Assembly (NCBI RefSeq): GCF_025790165.1
Contig: NZ_CP094970.1
Location: 2,790,001 to 2,854,000 of the forward strand
Origin: Solicola gregarius
GTDB lineage: Bacteria; Actinomycetota; Actinomycetes; Propionibacteriales; Nocardioidaceae
Length of the DNA stretch: 64,000 bases
Direction: 5' to 3'
The position numbers and the translations under genes are program-made. This document shows positions 7,086-16,348 of the stretch, one piece after another (positions within the stretch are counted from its first letter, which is position 1; each line of letters opens with the position of its first letter). Under the pieces are notes generated by a model, which did not search any database, was not told the origin of the DNA, and saw only the letters and a list, made by a program, of their open reading frames with translations.

Positions 7086-8830
7086 CCGGCTCGTTTCCGG
7101 TATTCCGCTCGTTCGCCGGCTACCAGCGCGCCTGGCTGCGCAACGACGTCATCGCCGGCCTCACGGTGTGGGCGGTGCTCGTGCCCGAGTCGCTCGCGTA
7201 CGCCACGATCGCGGGAGTCTCGCCCGTCGTCGGCCTGTACGCCGCCGTTCCCGCGCTGGTGCTGTACGCGGCGTTCGGCAGCTCCCGGCACCTGGTCGTG
7301 GGGCCGATGTCCGGCACTGCGGCCCTGTCGGCCAGCGTGGTCGCGGCAGTGGCCTCGGGAGGCAGCAAGGAGTTCGTCGCGGCAACCACGGCGCTCGCCG
7401 TCATCGTCGGGGCACTCGGCGTCGTCGCGGGCCTGTGCCGGCTCGGATTCCTGTCGGAGTTCATCTCCGAGCCCGTTCTCAAGGGCTTCATCGTCGGGCT
7501 CGCGCTGACCATCATCATCGGGCAGATCCCCGCCATCTTGGGCATCGAGAAGGAGGGCGAGGACTTCTTCGAGAAGGCCTGGCAGATCATCATCCGGCTC
7601 GACGACGTCGATCTGCTCACCTTCGGGATCGGCGCCGTCGCGCTGGCGGGCATCCTGGTCGCTCGGCGCTTCATACCGCTCGTTCCGGGGTCCCTGGTGT
7701 TCGTGCTCCTCGGAATCCTCGCGGTCGCGATGTTCGATCTCGACGACGAGGGCGTCGAGATCGTCGGCACCATCGACGCGGGCCTGCCGTCCCTCGGGTT
7801 GCCGGACCTCGCGGCATCCACGTACCTCGACCTGATCGGCCCGTGTGTCGGGGTGCTCCTGATCGGGTACGCCGAGGGGCTCGGCGCCGCGAAGACGTAC
7901 GCCGCGAAGGAGGGCTACGACATCGACCCGAACCGCGAGCTGATCGGCATGGGTGCGAGCAACCTCGGCACCGGCGTCCTCAGCGGCATGGTCGTGAACG
8001 GCAGCCTGTCGAAGACCGCGGTGAACGGCTCGGCAGGGGCGAAGAGCCAGGCATCCGGGCTGGTGGTCGCGGTCCTGACGGTCGTCACTCTGCTGTTCCT
8101 CACCGGCCTGTTCGAGAAGCTGCCCGAGGCGGTCCTGGCCGCGGTCGTGATCGCTGCGGTGATCGAGCTCGTCGACTTCGCGTCGATCCGGCGCCTGTAC
8201 GGCGTGTGGACAAGCCGACTCGGCAAGATCTACCGGCACTCGGCGCGGGCGGACTTCGCGTCGGCCATCGGAGCGATGTTCGGCGTGTTGATCTTCGACA
8301 CCTTGCCCGGCCTGTTCATCGGGATCGGGTTGTCGGCGCTCGCCCTGCTGTACCGGTCGTCGCGCCCCGCCGTCACCCGGCTCGCCCGCCAGCCGGGCGC
8401 GGACGGCGCGTGGGTCGACGCCGGCCGCAAGCGCGTCACGCCGCCCGACCCGGAGATCGAGGTACTCCGGGTCGAGTCGGGCCTGTATTTCGCCAACGCC
8501 GACTACGTACGCGAGCACGTACGCGCGGCGGTAACGGATCAGACCAGGGCCGTGATCCTGGACGGCGAGACGACGCCGTTCCTGGACGTGACGGCGGCGT
8601 CGATGCTCGTTCTGCTCGCGGGCGATATGCAGCGTTCGGGCATCGCGTTGGTCTTCGCCCACGACGTCGGGCAGGTACGCGACGTGTTCTCTAAGACGGA
8701 GGCTGCGGGGATCGCGGAGGTTCATCCGACGGTCGACGACGCGGTGGCGGCGATTCGCTCTCGGCTCGACGAGACAGCGACCGGAGCCGATCCAGCAGCG
8801 GAGGATCCGCCCGACGCATCCGGTCGGTGA
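7082..8830 (+). CDS. SulP-family anion transporter with STAS domain
   Basis: A 582-residue permease of the SulP/SLC26 family (sulfate, bicarbonate or other anions). The family N-terminus is clear: DVIAGLTVWAVLVPESLAYATIAG near residue 20, then GLYAAVPALVLYAAFGSSRHL. About ten to twelve membrane segments follow, including GYAEGLGAAKTYA and VNGSLSKTAVNGSAGAKS. The last 110 residues form the cytoplasmic STAS domain (ILDGETTPFLDVTAASML). I place the start at the GTG at 7082, coupled to the leader ORF; an in-frame GTG at 7007 is possible. Its 3' end overlaps the convergent YihY gene by 140 bases. The true substrate cannot be told from the sequence. Confidence 0.9.
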   Translation: MTGSFPVFRSFAGYQRAWLRNDVIAGLTVWAVLVPESLAYATIAGVSPVVGLYAAVPALVLYAAFGSSRHLVVGPMSGTAALSASVVAAVASGGSKEFVAATTALAVIVGALGVVAGLCRLGFLSEFISEPVLKGFIVGLALTIIIGQIPAILGIEKEGEDFFEKAWQIIIRLDDVDLLTFGIGAVALAGILVARRFIPLVPGSLVFVLLGILAVAMFDLDDEGVEIVGTIDAGLPSLGLPDLAASTYLDLIGPCVGVLLIGYAEGLGAAKTYAAKEGYDIDPNRELIGMGASNLGTGVLSGMVVNGSLSKTAVNGSAGAKSQASGLVVAVLTVVTLLFLTGLFEKLPEAVLAAVVIAAVIELVDFASIRRLYGVWTSRLGKIYRHSARADFASAIGAMFGVLIFDTLPGLFIGIGLSALALLYRSSRPAVTRLARQPGADGAWVDAGRKRVTPPDPEIEVLRVESGLYFANADYVREHVRAAVTDQTRAVILDGETTPFLDVTAASMLVLLAGDMQRSGIALVFAHDVGQVRDVFSKTEAAGIAEVHPTVDDAVAAIRSRLDETATGADPAAEDPPDASGR

Positions 8831-9620
8831 GCTCGACGCCGACGACCGCGCTGCCGACCAGGAGGTACGCGACGAGCACCAACCAGGACACCAGGGCGAA
8901 CGCGACGCCGATCACCCCGTAGCGGTCGGCGTCGGTGGAGATCAGATGCGGGACGTACAGCCGCGTCCACCAGCTCAGGCCGACCTGGCCGGCCGCACAC
9001 ACCGCGGCCGAGACGAGCAGGACGCGGTACGCGACCCGGCGCGAGACCATGAACCACATGAACAGCGCCCACAGCGGTAGGATCGCCGCGGTCTCGATGA
9101 TGAGGCTCGCCGAGCGTGGGACGGAGCTGGCCGCCAGCACGTGGACGAGCCAACCCTGTCCGAAGAGCACGAGGATCAGCGTGCCGAGCCCGACGAGGCC
9201 CGAGATGGTGCCCCGCATCCCGCGCCGTGGGAGCCGCCAGGCCGACTCGTACACGCGTTGGAGCGCCCGCGAGAACGAGCCGATCGAGACGAGCAGGATC
9301 ACTAGCCCGATCAGCGAGGTCCCGCCCGTCGCGGACGGAGGCGCGTCGAACAGTGCCTGAACGGCCTCGGCGGACGAGCCGGACAACGCGAAGTACGAGA
9401 TGATCGTGTCGTCCATCCCGCCGCTGCCGCTGGTCCAGCCGGCGATCACGATCATCAGGGGCACCAGGGCGATGAACGCCTGGCCGGCGATCGTCACGGC
9501 GCGGTCGCGGCTGCCGATCTCGATCATCCGGCGTCCGCAGGAGCCGATGAAGCTCGCCCGCGCGTACGCGGAGGCACGGGAAGCGAACGTCATGAGGCGT
9601 TCCCGGCGTCCCGATCCCAC
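8691..9620 (-). CDS. YihY/BrkB-family inner-membrane protein
   Basis: About 309 residues with six hydrophobic segments in the arrangement of the YihY/UPF0761 (virulence factor BrkB) family, whose biochemical role is not established. Recognisable family stretches are GQAFIALVPLMIVIAG near residue 45 and SWWTRLYVPHLIS near 210, where the usual family pattern is SxxxxYxxxxP. The C-terminus is a polar tail rich in Pro, Arg and Ser. The start is uncertain: GTG at 9620 has GAGGAGG five bases upstream and is preferred; ATG at 9593 and GTG at 9638 are in frame. The tail-coding end overlaps sulP antisense. Confidence 0.8.
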   Translation of the reverse strand: MGSGRRERLMTFASRASAYARASFIGSCGRRMIEIGSRDRAVTIAGQAFIALVPLMIVIAGWTSGSGGMDDTIISYFALSGSSAEAVQALFDAPPSATGGTSLIGLVILLVSIGSFSRALQRVYESAWRLPRRGMRGTISGLVGLGTLILVLFGQGWLVHVLAASSVPRSASLIIETAAILPLWALFMWFMVSRRVAYRVLLVSAAVCAAGQVGLSWWTRLYVPHLISTDADRYGVIGVAFALVSWLVLVAYLLVGSAVVGVELTDRMRRADPPLLDRLRSLSRRAESESPPPRRRPSDEPPRSPQPPS

Positions 9621-9817
9621 TGCACCCTCCTCGCGCACACCCGATCCGGGTGGGTATCGCCCGAGGTTAGTCGTTCCCCGCCCACTCGTCCGTCAGCTAG
9701 TCATCCGCTCGGGGTGATTCTTCGGGGCGGCGGCCGGCGTTATGGTGCGGCAAGCCGCGCTCGAGCGAGTGCTCGAGCCGGCGGACCGGACTGTCGTGCA
9801 GAGATCGGGTCACGCCA

Positions 9818-11185
9818 ATGACGGATGCATCGGACGACGCAACGCGAGACGAGATCGACGCCTTACGGGCCGAGGTCGAACGTCTGCGTGAAGGTGCGTC
9901 GACTGGTGGATCGCCCGGCCGCCGCCGCGGATGGTGGCGTACGCCGGTGGTGTTCCTGCTCGTTCTCATCGCCGCGATCACGGCGCCGTTGTCGGTGGTC
10001 GCCACCTGGGCTCGCGACCAGATCGTCGACACCGACCGGTATCTCGAGACCATCGAGCCGCTCGACTCCGACCCGGCAGTACGCGATGCGATCGCCGATC
10101 GGATCACGCACGAGATCCTGACCCGCATCGACCTCCCGGCGGTCACCGACCAGGCACTGACGGCGTTGTCCAAGCAGCAGTTCGTCCCGGAGCGTGCGCG
10201 GCCGTTGCTGCCGGCCCTGGCGACACCGCTGAGCAGCGCCGTGGAGGACTTCATCGCCGAACGCGTCAACCGTCTCGTCCAGTCCGACGAGTTCGGTGAC
10301 GCGTGGATCGAGGCGAACCGGCAGGCACACGACCAGATGGTCGCCGTACTGACCGGCGACGGCACCGAGAACGTCGACGTGTCGAACGGCGAGGTCCGGG
10401 TCAACCTCGCCAGCTTCATCGACGCCGCCAAGAAGCGGCTCGTCGACGACGGGTTCGCCCTGGCCTCGAACGTGCCGACGGTCAACGCGTCGTTCACGAT
10501 CTTCGCGTCCTCCGACGTCGAGAAGGCCCAAGCCGCGGTCGGCTGGCTCGAGCTGTCGGCGCGGGTATTGCCGGCGATCGGCCTGGCGCTGCTGGTCGTC
10601 GCGCTGGTGATCGCGTCCGACCGGCGGCGTACCGCGCTCGCGATCGGCCTGTCGGTCGCTGCGTCGATGCTGCTGCTCGGCATCGGCCTGAACGTCGTAC
10701 GCCAGCTGTACCTCGACTCCGTGCCGCCTTCGGTGCTTCCGCTCGATGTGGCCGCGACGATCTACGACACGCTGATCCGCTTCCTGCGTACTGCGCTGCG
10801 CGCCGTGGCGGTCGTGGCCTTGGTGATCGCCCTCGTCGCGTACGTGCTCGCTCCGTCGGGCTCGGGTCGGCGGGTTCGTACGGCGCTCGCGAGCGGCATC
10901 GACCGGCTTCGGGCGGGGTCGTCGAAAGCCGGCCTGGAGACCGGGCCGTTCGGTGCGTTCCTCGGCCGCAACCGCGGGTTGCTGCGGGTGGCCATCTGCG
11001 TCGTCGGTGCGGTCGGGTACCTCAGCATCGACCACCCGTCCGGAACGAGCGCGCTGGTCGTGGTGCTGTGCATCGGCATCGCCGTCGTCGTCCTCGAAGT
11101 GCTCGCGGTGCCGCCCCCGGCCGATGCCGACGACGACACCGACGCCGACGCCGCGGCATCGAGCGGGCCGTCAGAGCAGGCGTAG
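9818..11185 (+). CDS. Actinobacterial multi-pass membrane protein of unknown function
   Basis: A 455-residue protein with an N-terminal coiled-coil-like segment (DEIDALRAEVERLREG), a membrane segment at about residues 43-63, an external domain of roughly 180 residues (TDRYLETIEPLDSDPAVRDAIADRI is characteristic of this actinobacterial family), and then five or six membrane segments. The C-terminal tail is a run of Asp and Ala. Proteins of this shape are widespread in actinomycetes without a known role. It is alone on its strand and its last 15 bases overlap the convergent LuxR gene. Confidence 0.8.
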   Translation: MTDASDDATRDEIDALRAEVERLREGASTGGSPGRRRGWWRTPVVFLLVLIAAITAPLSVVATWARDQIVDTDRYLETIEPLDSDPAVRDAIADRITHEILTRIDLPAVTDQALTALSKQQFVPERARPLLPALATPLSSAVEDFIAERVNRLVQSDEFGDAWIEANRQAHDQMVAVLTGDGTENVDVSNGEVRVNLASFIDAAKKRLVDDGFALASNVPTVNASFTIFASSDVEKAQAAVGWLELSARVLPAIGLALLVVALVIASDRRRTALAIGLSVAASMLLLGIGLNVVRQLYLDSVPPSVLPLDVAATIYDTLIRFLRTALRAVAVVALVIALVAYVLAPSGSGRRVRTALASGIDRLRAGSSKAGLETGPFGAFLGRNRGLLRVAICVVGAVGYLSIDHPSGTSALVVVLCIGIAVVVLEVLAVPPPADADDDTDADAAASSGPSEQA

Positions 11186-13867
11186 TCGCTCGCCGCGCAT
11201 AACGGCCTGCCGCCGCGACTCGACACCGAGCTTGCGGTAGATCGCGCGCAGGTGCGTCTTGAGCGTGTTCTTCGAGATGAAGAGCCGACCGGCGAGCTCG
11301 TCCTGGTCGTACCCGGTCGGGAGCATCTGCAGGATCTCGACCTCGCGCTTGGACAGGGCGACGACGAGATCTGCCGGATGGTGGTCGGTGCGCTCGTCGA
11401 GGTCGTGCAGGAGATCGCCGATCAGGTCGCCGTACGACGAGATGCGCAGCCGCTCTCGGCTGAGCAGCGGCACGATCGCGCCGCCGAGCTCGAGGTACGG
11501 AAGGCGCCACCCCTGCCGCTCGGTCTCGGCGAGCGCCCGATGCAACAGCTGGGACGCACGTTCGGGATCGTCCGCGCCGTACTCCACGACCGCCGCCGCG
11601 AGCAGCAGTCGTACGGACCAGCCGGCATACGTGTCCTGGTCGAGGTGACCCTCGAGGGAGGCGACCACGTCGCGTACCTCCGACAAGGCCTCGGGGCCAG
11701 CGGCCGACGCATCGTAGATCGCGGTCCGGGCGAGTACGGTGGCGCGCGCGAGCCTGGCGTTGTCGTCGTGCGCGGCGATCGGGCCCGAGTCGATGACGTC
11801 GAGAGCGTCCGTGTGGTGCCCCATGGCGAGCAGGGCGTGAACGGTCGTCGCGAGGCGCATGGTCCGGAACAGGTACGGGTAGCGAGCACGTGGGCTGCGT
11901 TCGGTGATGGTACGAACGGCGTTCGCCACGGTCGCCGGGTCGCCTCCCGTTGCGGCCTCGAGGCGGGCATGGATGACCTCGGCGAGGTATCCACCGACGG
12001 GGCTGAAGTGCCGGACCGGCCCGCTGCTCTGTGCCCGGTCGACGGCGGCCTCGGCGCCGGGGATGTCGCCCTGTTCGAGCATTGCCCACGCGGCGAGCGC
12101 ATGCGACAGCGTGGCGTCGAAGGCGAGTGCGTGGCCGCGACTGCTCGCGAGCCTGATCGCGTCGCCGCTGTAGGTCAAGGCGCTCCGAAGGTCACCCCGG
12201 GCAGCGGCGACCGAGGCGTGCAGCTGCCAACCACGCAACCGCACGAGGTCGTATCGGTCGTGGCTCGGCCCCATCGACACGTCGGCCGCCTGCTCGGCCT
12301 CGGACAGCCGCCCTCGGTGCAGCTGCCCGTACGCGCGCAGCGAGTGTGCCCATGCCCGCCTGGCGTCATCCGCGGCCGTCCGGGGCGCGTACTGGTCGCT
12401 CGCCACCACGAATGCCTCGTCGGGCCCGAGAGCGGCCAGCAGCCGCTGTCCGTCACCGCGGAGGTACTCGACTCCGGCCGTCAGCAACCGCCGCAGGAGG
12501 TCGGTACGGGCGCGAGACGGTGCGGGCAGTGACGCGATCGCGTCCTCGGCCATCGCCAGCCGTGTCGCGCTCCCGTCGGCGTCCCCCCGGCTCAGCGCCA
12601 GCGTCACGTCGACGAGCACGATGCGGGGGTCGATCGTCTCCCAGCCGGCCGAGAACCGCTCGAGATACTCGGCGACCATCGACGGTCGCCCGTGCGCGAG
12701 GCCCAGTGAGGCGAGGTCGATGAGCAGGTCGGCCGCAAGGTCCCATTCGCGTGCCTCGAGCGCCCGCTCGATCGCGGGTTCGATCATGTCCATCGACTGG
12801 TACCACGCGGCGGCTTTCGCGTTGAGCTCGCGGAGGAGTGCGCCGTCGGTGCTCCGCAGCTCGTCTCGCAGGACCGTACGAAGCAGCCCGTGAATGCGGA
12901 ACGGGTGCGGTTGGGCGAGATCGCTGGTGAGGAACCCGCCGATGTTCGTCAGACTCTCGAGGCGCGCCGCCGGGATCGGCCGGGCCGTGAGGAGTTCGGC
13001 GAGGGCGGTGTCGAACCGGTCGACGACGCTCAGCCGCATCAGCAGGTCGCGGTCGTCGGAGTCGAGCCGGTTCAGCACCTGTTCGACGAGGTAGCCGGTG
13101 AGCACCGGACCGGCCCGGGTGACCGCGTCGACGACGCTCATGGAGTCTTCACCGCTCGCCAACGCGGACGCGGCGAGGCTGAGGCCGGTCGCCCAGCCTT
13201 CCGTCCGCTCGCGGATCCGGTCGATGTCGTCGGCACTCGCGATCGAGACGCGGTGCCGTTCGAGCAGCCGGCGGGTCTCCGCAGTGGTGAAGGCGAGGTC
13301 GCTCGCGCGTACCTCGGTGACGGTGCCGCTCACCCGCGCCCGGTACAGGGCCACGAGTGGATCTGACCTGGTGATCAGGACGAGTAGCAGCGAGCCAGGA
13401 GGATGCGTGACAAGGGCGTTGACGTCCTCGAGCGTGTCGCGGTCCTCGATCAGGTGGAAGTCGTCGAGGACGAGAACGGTGTCGGAGGCGGCCGCCAACA
13501 GGGGGTCGAGGGCGTGGTGGAGGATCGGTCGCTCGACGGCCAGCGCAGCGCGGGGGCCGGTCGGCTCGGCGCCGCCGATCGCATTCGCGAGGCCCTCGCG
13601 GATGGCGCTCCACAGGGCGCCGGGCTCGTTCAGGGTTCGGTCGCAGTCGACCCACGCGACGGTCCGCTCACCCGATGACGCCCACTGACTCACCGCCGCC
13701 GTCTTGCCCCACCCCGCGGGTGCGGCGACGAGCAGCAGGGAGCCGGCGCGCGCCGCGTCGAGCCGGTGGGTGATGCGGTCGCGCGCGATGGCGCCGGGTG
13801 GTGGGGCGGGGATCCGGGCAGGCCGCGGAGCGTGCCCGCGAAAGCCTCGGTGCTGCAACTCCGACAA
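11171..13867 (-). CDS. MalT/LuxR-family large ATP-binding transcriptional regulator
   Basis: An 898-residue regulator of the LAL/MalT type. Walker A APAGWGKTAAVSQW lies near residue 50, a Walker B-like VLVLDDFHLI near 125, then a long helical TPR-like region to about residue 820. A LuxR DNA-binding domain ends the protein: LSKREVEILQML, DELAGRLFISKNTLKTHL, AIYRKLGVESR. Proteins of this type are activated by binding a ligand together with ATP. The start is a TTG at 13867 after GGGG. It faces the membrane protein gene, and its targets are unknown. Confidence 0.92.
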   Translation of the reverse strand: MSELQHRGFRGHAPRPARIPAPPPGAIARDRITHRLDAARAGSLLLVAAPAGWGKTAAVSQWASSGERTVAWVDCDRTLNEPGALWSAIREGLANAIGGAEPTGPRAALAVERPILHHALDPLLAAASDTVLVLDDFHLIEDRDTLEDVNALVTHPPGSLLLVLITRSDPLVALYRARVSGTVTEVRASDLAFTTAETRRLLERHRVSIASADDIDRIRERTEGWATGLSLAASALASGEDSMSVVDAVTRAGPVLTGYLVEQVLNRLDSDDRDLLMRLSVVDRFDTALAELLTARPIPAARLESLTNIGGFLTSDLAQPHPFRIHGLLRTVLRDELRSTDGALLRELNAKAAAWYQSMDMIEPAIERALEAREWDLAADLLIDLASLGLAHGRPSMVAEYLERFSAGWETIDPRIVLVDVTLALSRGDADGSATRLAMAEDAIASLPAPSRARTDLLRRLLTAGVEYLRGDGQRLLAALGPDEAFVVASDQYAPRTAADDARRAWAHSLRAYGQLHRGRLSEAEQAADVSMGPSHDRYDLVRLRGWQLHASVAAARGDLRSALTYSGDAIRLASSRGHALAFDATLSHALAAWAMLEQGDIPGAEAAVDRAQSSGPVRHFSPVGGYLAEVIHARLEAATGGDPATVANAVRTITERSPRARYPYLFRTMRLATTVHALLAMGHHTDALDVIDSGPIAAHDDNARLARATVLARTAIYDASAAGPEALSEVRDVVASLEGHLDQDTYAGWSVRLLLAAAVVEYGADDPERASQLLHRALAETERQGWRLPYLELGGAIVPLLSRERLRISSYGDLIGDLLHDLDERTDHHPADLVVALSKREVEILQMLPTGYDQDELAGRLFISKNTLKTHLRAIYRKLGVESRRQAVMRGERLRLL

Positions 13868-13976
13868 CGCGACCCCTATGTGTGTAGTCGGGCCTGAGAA
13901 CGCCGATCACTAGGTTTGTCGCTTTGACTCTAGACGTCATCGCGGCGTTGCGCTCGCAATGCGTGGTCACGGGATG

Positions 13977-14210
13977 TCACGGAGCGTCAGGGGGAGCCTC
14001 GACCTGACGTACCTCGAGGAGCTCGAGTGAGATGGCGGCCAACGAGTCGAGGATGCCGCGCAGCTCGGCCTGGTCGCGTACGTTTCCCGAGAGCACGGTC
14101 GAGCCGTCGTCGGTGTCGATCGACCAGCCCATCGGGGTCAATGCGTTGGCCAGGGCGTGGGTGATCTCGCCTCGGACACGGATCTCGTACGCGGACGTCG
14201 CCATGGCCAT
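13977..14210 (-). CDS. Small conserved-type protein, BON-like fold
   Basis: A 77-residue soluble protein (75 if the second ATG at 14204 is used). The order of predicted elements, a strand with YEIRVRGEI, a helix HALANALTP, then strands DGSTVLSGNVRDQAELRGIL and LLEVRQVE, resembles BON-like or ACT-like small domains. I cannot name the family with certainty. It may belong to the same unit as the downstream stress-type genes in other genomes, but here a hairpin separates them. Confidence 0.6.
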   Translation of the reverse strand: MAMATSAYEIRVRGEITHALANALTPMGWSIDTDDGSTVLSGNVRDQAELRGILDSLAAISLELLEVRQVEAPPDAP

Positions 14211-14239
14211 CTCGTCATCGTCGGTGGATTGCCCCGAGC

Positions 14240-14287
14240 GTCTGCGGCCGAGCCCGTCCCCGATGGGGCACGCGCTCCGCCGCAGAC
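14240..14287. terminator. Hairpin between small gene and DUF1269 gene
   Basis: GTCTGCGGC (14240-14248) and GCCGCAGAC (14279-14287) pair perfectly, with a second small CCCC-GAT-GGGG hairpin inside. It lies just after the DUF1269 gene at 14293 (minus strand) and before the next gene, a fitting place for a terminator. No T-run. Confidence 0.5.
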
Positions 14288-14292
14288 ACGGC

Positions 14293-14781
14293 TCAGGCCT
14301 CGGAGAACGCGTCGCGCAGACGCTGCTCGTCGTCGTCGGAGAGGTTCGTGTGGATCAGCTCGGCATGGGAGCCGGTGAACGCCTCGCGTACCTTGTCCTG
14401 GACCGCGTCGGAGGTCATCACGAACAGGGCGGACGTTCCCGGTACGACCGCTTCCTTCACCCGGTTGATGAAGCTGTCGTCGATGCCGACGTCGGTGAGT
14501 GACCCGGCGAGGGCACCCGCCGCTGCGCCGACCGCGGCACCGAGGATCGGTACGAAGAACAGCAGGCCGAACAGCAGGCCCCAGAAGGTACCGCCGAGGG
14601 CACCCGCGCCGGCGAGGTTGTGGAGCTGGCGCGTCTTCGGCTTCTTCTTGCCTTCCTGCCACTCGACGACTGCCGCGTCATGAACGGTCACCAGACCTTC
14701 GGACTGCAGGCTCTCCAGCGTGTCGACGGCGCGTTGCGCGTCGCCCGGGCCGGGGAACTTCCAGACGGTCAATGTGGCCAT
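14293..14781 (-). CDS. DUF1269-family membrane protein
   Basis: A 162-residue protein matching the DUF1269 layout: an N-terminal alpha/beta domain (TLTVWKFPGPGDAQRAVDTL), a Gly/Ala-rich double membrane hairpin (LGGTFWGLLFGLLFFVPILG and GAAVGAAAGALAGSLTD), then a second alpha/beta part with SALFVMTSDAVQDKV. The function of the family is not known; it often accompanies stress or membrane genes. The start is the ATG at 14781 with a strong AAGGAGG eight bases upstream; an in-frame extension to 14937 is unsupported. Confidence 0.85.
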   Translation of the reverse strand: MATLTVWKFPGPGDAQRAVDTLESLQSEGLVTVHDAAVVEWQEGKKKPKTRQLHNLAGAGALGGTFWGLLFGLLFFVPILGAAVGAAAGALAGSLTDVGIDDSFINRVKEAVVPGTSALFVMTSDAVQDKVREAFTGSHAELIHTNLSDDDEQRLRDAFSEA

Positions 14782-14893
14782 GAAGCTGCCTCCTTGTGCG
14801 AGGTTCGGTGGTCCGCCGCGATGGGTGCGACGCTTGCGGCCAGCATGCGTCGTCAGAGGAGCCGGATCATCACCCGGTCGGGGTGACAGCCAG

Positions 14894-15577
14894 TCAGTCG
14901 AGCAGGCCGCCGAGGCCCTTGCCGAGGTTCGAGACACCGAGGACGGTGAGGAGGACCATCATGATCGCCGCGTTGTGCTCCTGCATGAACGACTTGAGCT
15001 CCTCAAGGGGATGCAGCATCGCGTCGCGAGCGACGAAGTACGCGACGACCGGGCCGGCGACCATGACACTGGCGAGCAGCACGAAGACCACGACGCAGAC
15101 GATCGTGGCGCCGGTCTCGAGGTCGCCGGCCGCGATCGCGACCGCACCGCCGACGGCGAGCATCAGGTTCTTCGGGTTGACTGCGGCGAGGGCCGCACCG
15201 AGACCGGACGCGGCGAGGGGCTTCATCGAGTCGAGCCCGCGCATCCACTTCGGTGGCTCGACCTCGGCGCCCGCGCGGGGACGCTTGCGCCAGGTGTTGT
15301 ACGCGAGTCCGAGGAACAGGACTCCGAGGACCAGCTTGATCCACGATGCCGTGGTGGAGCTCGAGCCCGTGTCGGCACCGTTCGGACCCGCGACGACAAG
15401 CACGATGACGGTCACGGCGGTGAGGCCGACCACCCAGCCGAGCGCGAACGCAGGTGCGGTACGCGACGCGCGCTCGGACATCAGCATCAGGACTGCCGCG
15501 ATGATCGGGAGCGGGCTGATCGCGATGCCGATCGCGGAGGGAAGGAGGTCGCCCAAGACGGCTGCGAGTCCCGACAT
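14894..15577 (-). CDS. GAP/LysE-like six-helix membrane exporter
   Basis: A 227-residue protein with six hydrophobic segments, related to the GAP (Sap, sulfolipid-1-addressing-like) family of the LysE superfamily. Features: GIAISPLPIIAAVLMLMS near residue 17, NTWRKRPR after the third segment, and ALAAVNPKNLMLAVGGAV near residue 130, which is the family NPKNL motif. LysE relatives export small molecules or lipid precursors; the substrate here is unknown. The ATG at 15577 has AGGAGG eight bases upstream, so the longer in-frame extension is rejected. Confidence 0.8.
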   Translation of the reverse strand: MSGLAAVLGDLLPSAIGIAISPLPIIAAVLMLMSERASRTAPAFALGWVVGLTAVTVIVLVVAGPNGADTGSSSTTASWIKLVLGVLFLGLAYNTWRKRPRAGAEVEPPKWMRGLDSMKPLAASGLGAALAAVNPKNLMLAVGGAVAIAAGDLETGATIVCVVVFVLLASVMVAGPVVAYFVARDAMLHPLEELKSFMQEHNAAIMMVLLTVLGVSNLGKGLGGLLD

Positions 15578-15757
15578 CCGTATGCTCCTCCTGGCTTGGG
15601 TACCCCGCGATTGTGCAGGATCCGGCGGGGTCGGTGAATCACCCGGCGGGGATGAGGCCATCGGCACGCGAGCGGCCGACGATGGGCTCAAGGTGCGGCA
15701 GCACCGCCGCTGCCTACCGGCCGCATCGCGCCGGTGATCGAAGGAGCGAGGACGGAT

Positions 15758-16159
15758 ATGTCGACGTCACACAGTGGACAGCGAGGGAATCCGTTCGCGT
15801 TGGGGGTCGCGGTCTTCGCGGCTGCACTGATGCTCGTCGCGGGTGCGTTCCAGGTCCTGCAGGGCATCGTCGCCATCGCGAACGACGAGTACTTCGTCAC
15901 GCTGCCGAACTACACGTACGAGTTCGACCTGACCGCGTGGGGCTGGATCCATCTGGTGATCGGGATCATCCTCGTGCTCGTCGGCGTCAGTCTGTTCTCC
16001 GGGAGGCTCTGGGCGCGGGCGACCGGCATAGCGATCGCGTCGATCTCTGCCATCGCCAACTTCCTGTGGCTTCCGTACCAGCCCTGGTGGGCGATCCTGG
16101 TGATCGCGATCGACATCCTCGTGATCTGGGCGCTCGCTACGTACCGGCCGGTCGACTAG
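15758..16159 (+). CDS. DUF7144-type four-helix membrane protein
   Basis: A 133-residue protein with four hydrophobic segments and a conserved WGWIHLVIGIILVLVGVSL stretch, as in the small actinobacterial DUF7144 family. Function unknown. I chose the ATG at 15758 (MSTSHSGQRGNPFALG), preceded by GAGGA, over the GTG at 15734. Its stop codon TAG forms the first bases of a repeat element (16158). Confidence 0.8.
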   Translation: MSTSHSGQRGNPFALGVAVFAAALMLVAGAFQVLQGIVAIANDEYFVTLPNYTYEFDLTAWGWIHLVIGIILVLVGVSLFSGRLWARATGIAIASISAIANFLWLPYQPWWAILVIAIDILVIWALATYRPVD

Positions 16160-16321
16160 GTCGAGTCTGCTTATGCCGCGTCGATCAGGGAGCGGGTCGC
16201 CGCGCCCGATCTGGCAAGGCGCGGGAGTGAAGCTGTAGTTGGTTCTCCTGTGAGCGACCGTAACGCCGCCAGGCGGGATGCGGAGGCACGCGAGCCGGCG
16301 GGGTATAAGCAGACACGGCCT
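16158..16321. repeat. Palindromic intergenic repeat, copy 2 (164 bp)
   Basis: AGGTCGAGTCTGCTTAT (16158-16174) and ATAAGCAGACACGGCCT (16305-16321) are inverted ends (15 of 17 pair). Length is identical to copy 1 and the interior is clearly homologous over its whole length in opposite orientation. The element begins inside the stop codon of the upstream gene and ends shortly before the convergent NUDIX gene. Confidence 0.75.
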
Positions 16322-16348
16322 AGGTCGACGCCACGAGTGGGCGGGGGG

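Noticed and set aside
6641-8725. A 694-codon minus-strand frame opposite SulP
   Set aside because: Low-complexity Arg/Asp/His-rich product, a typical antisense shadow of a high-GC gene; SulP itself is clear.
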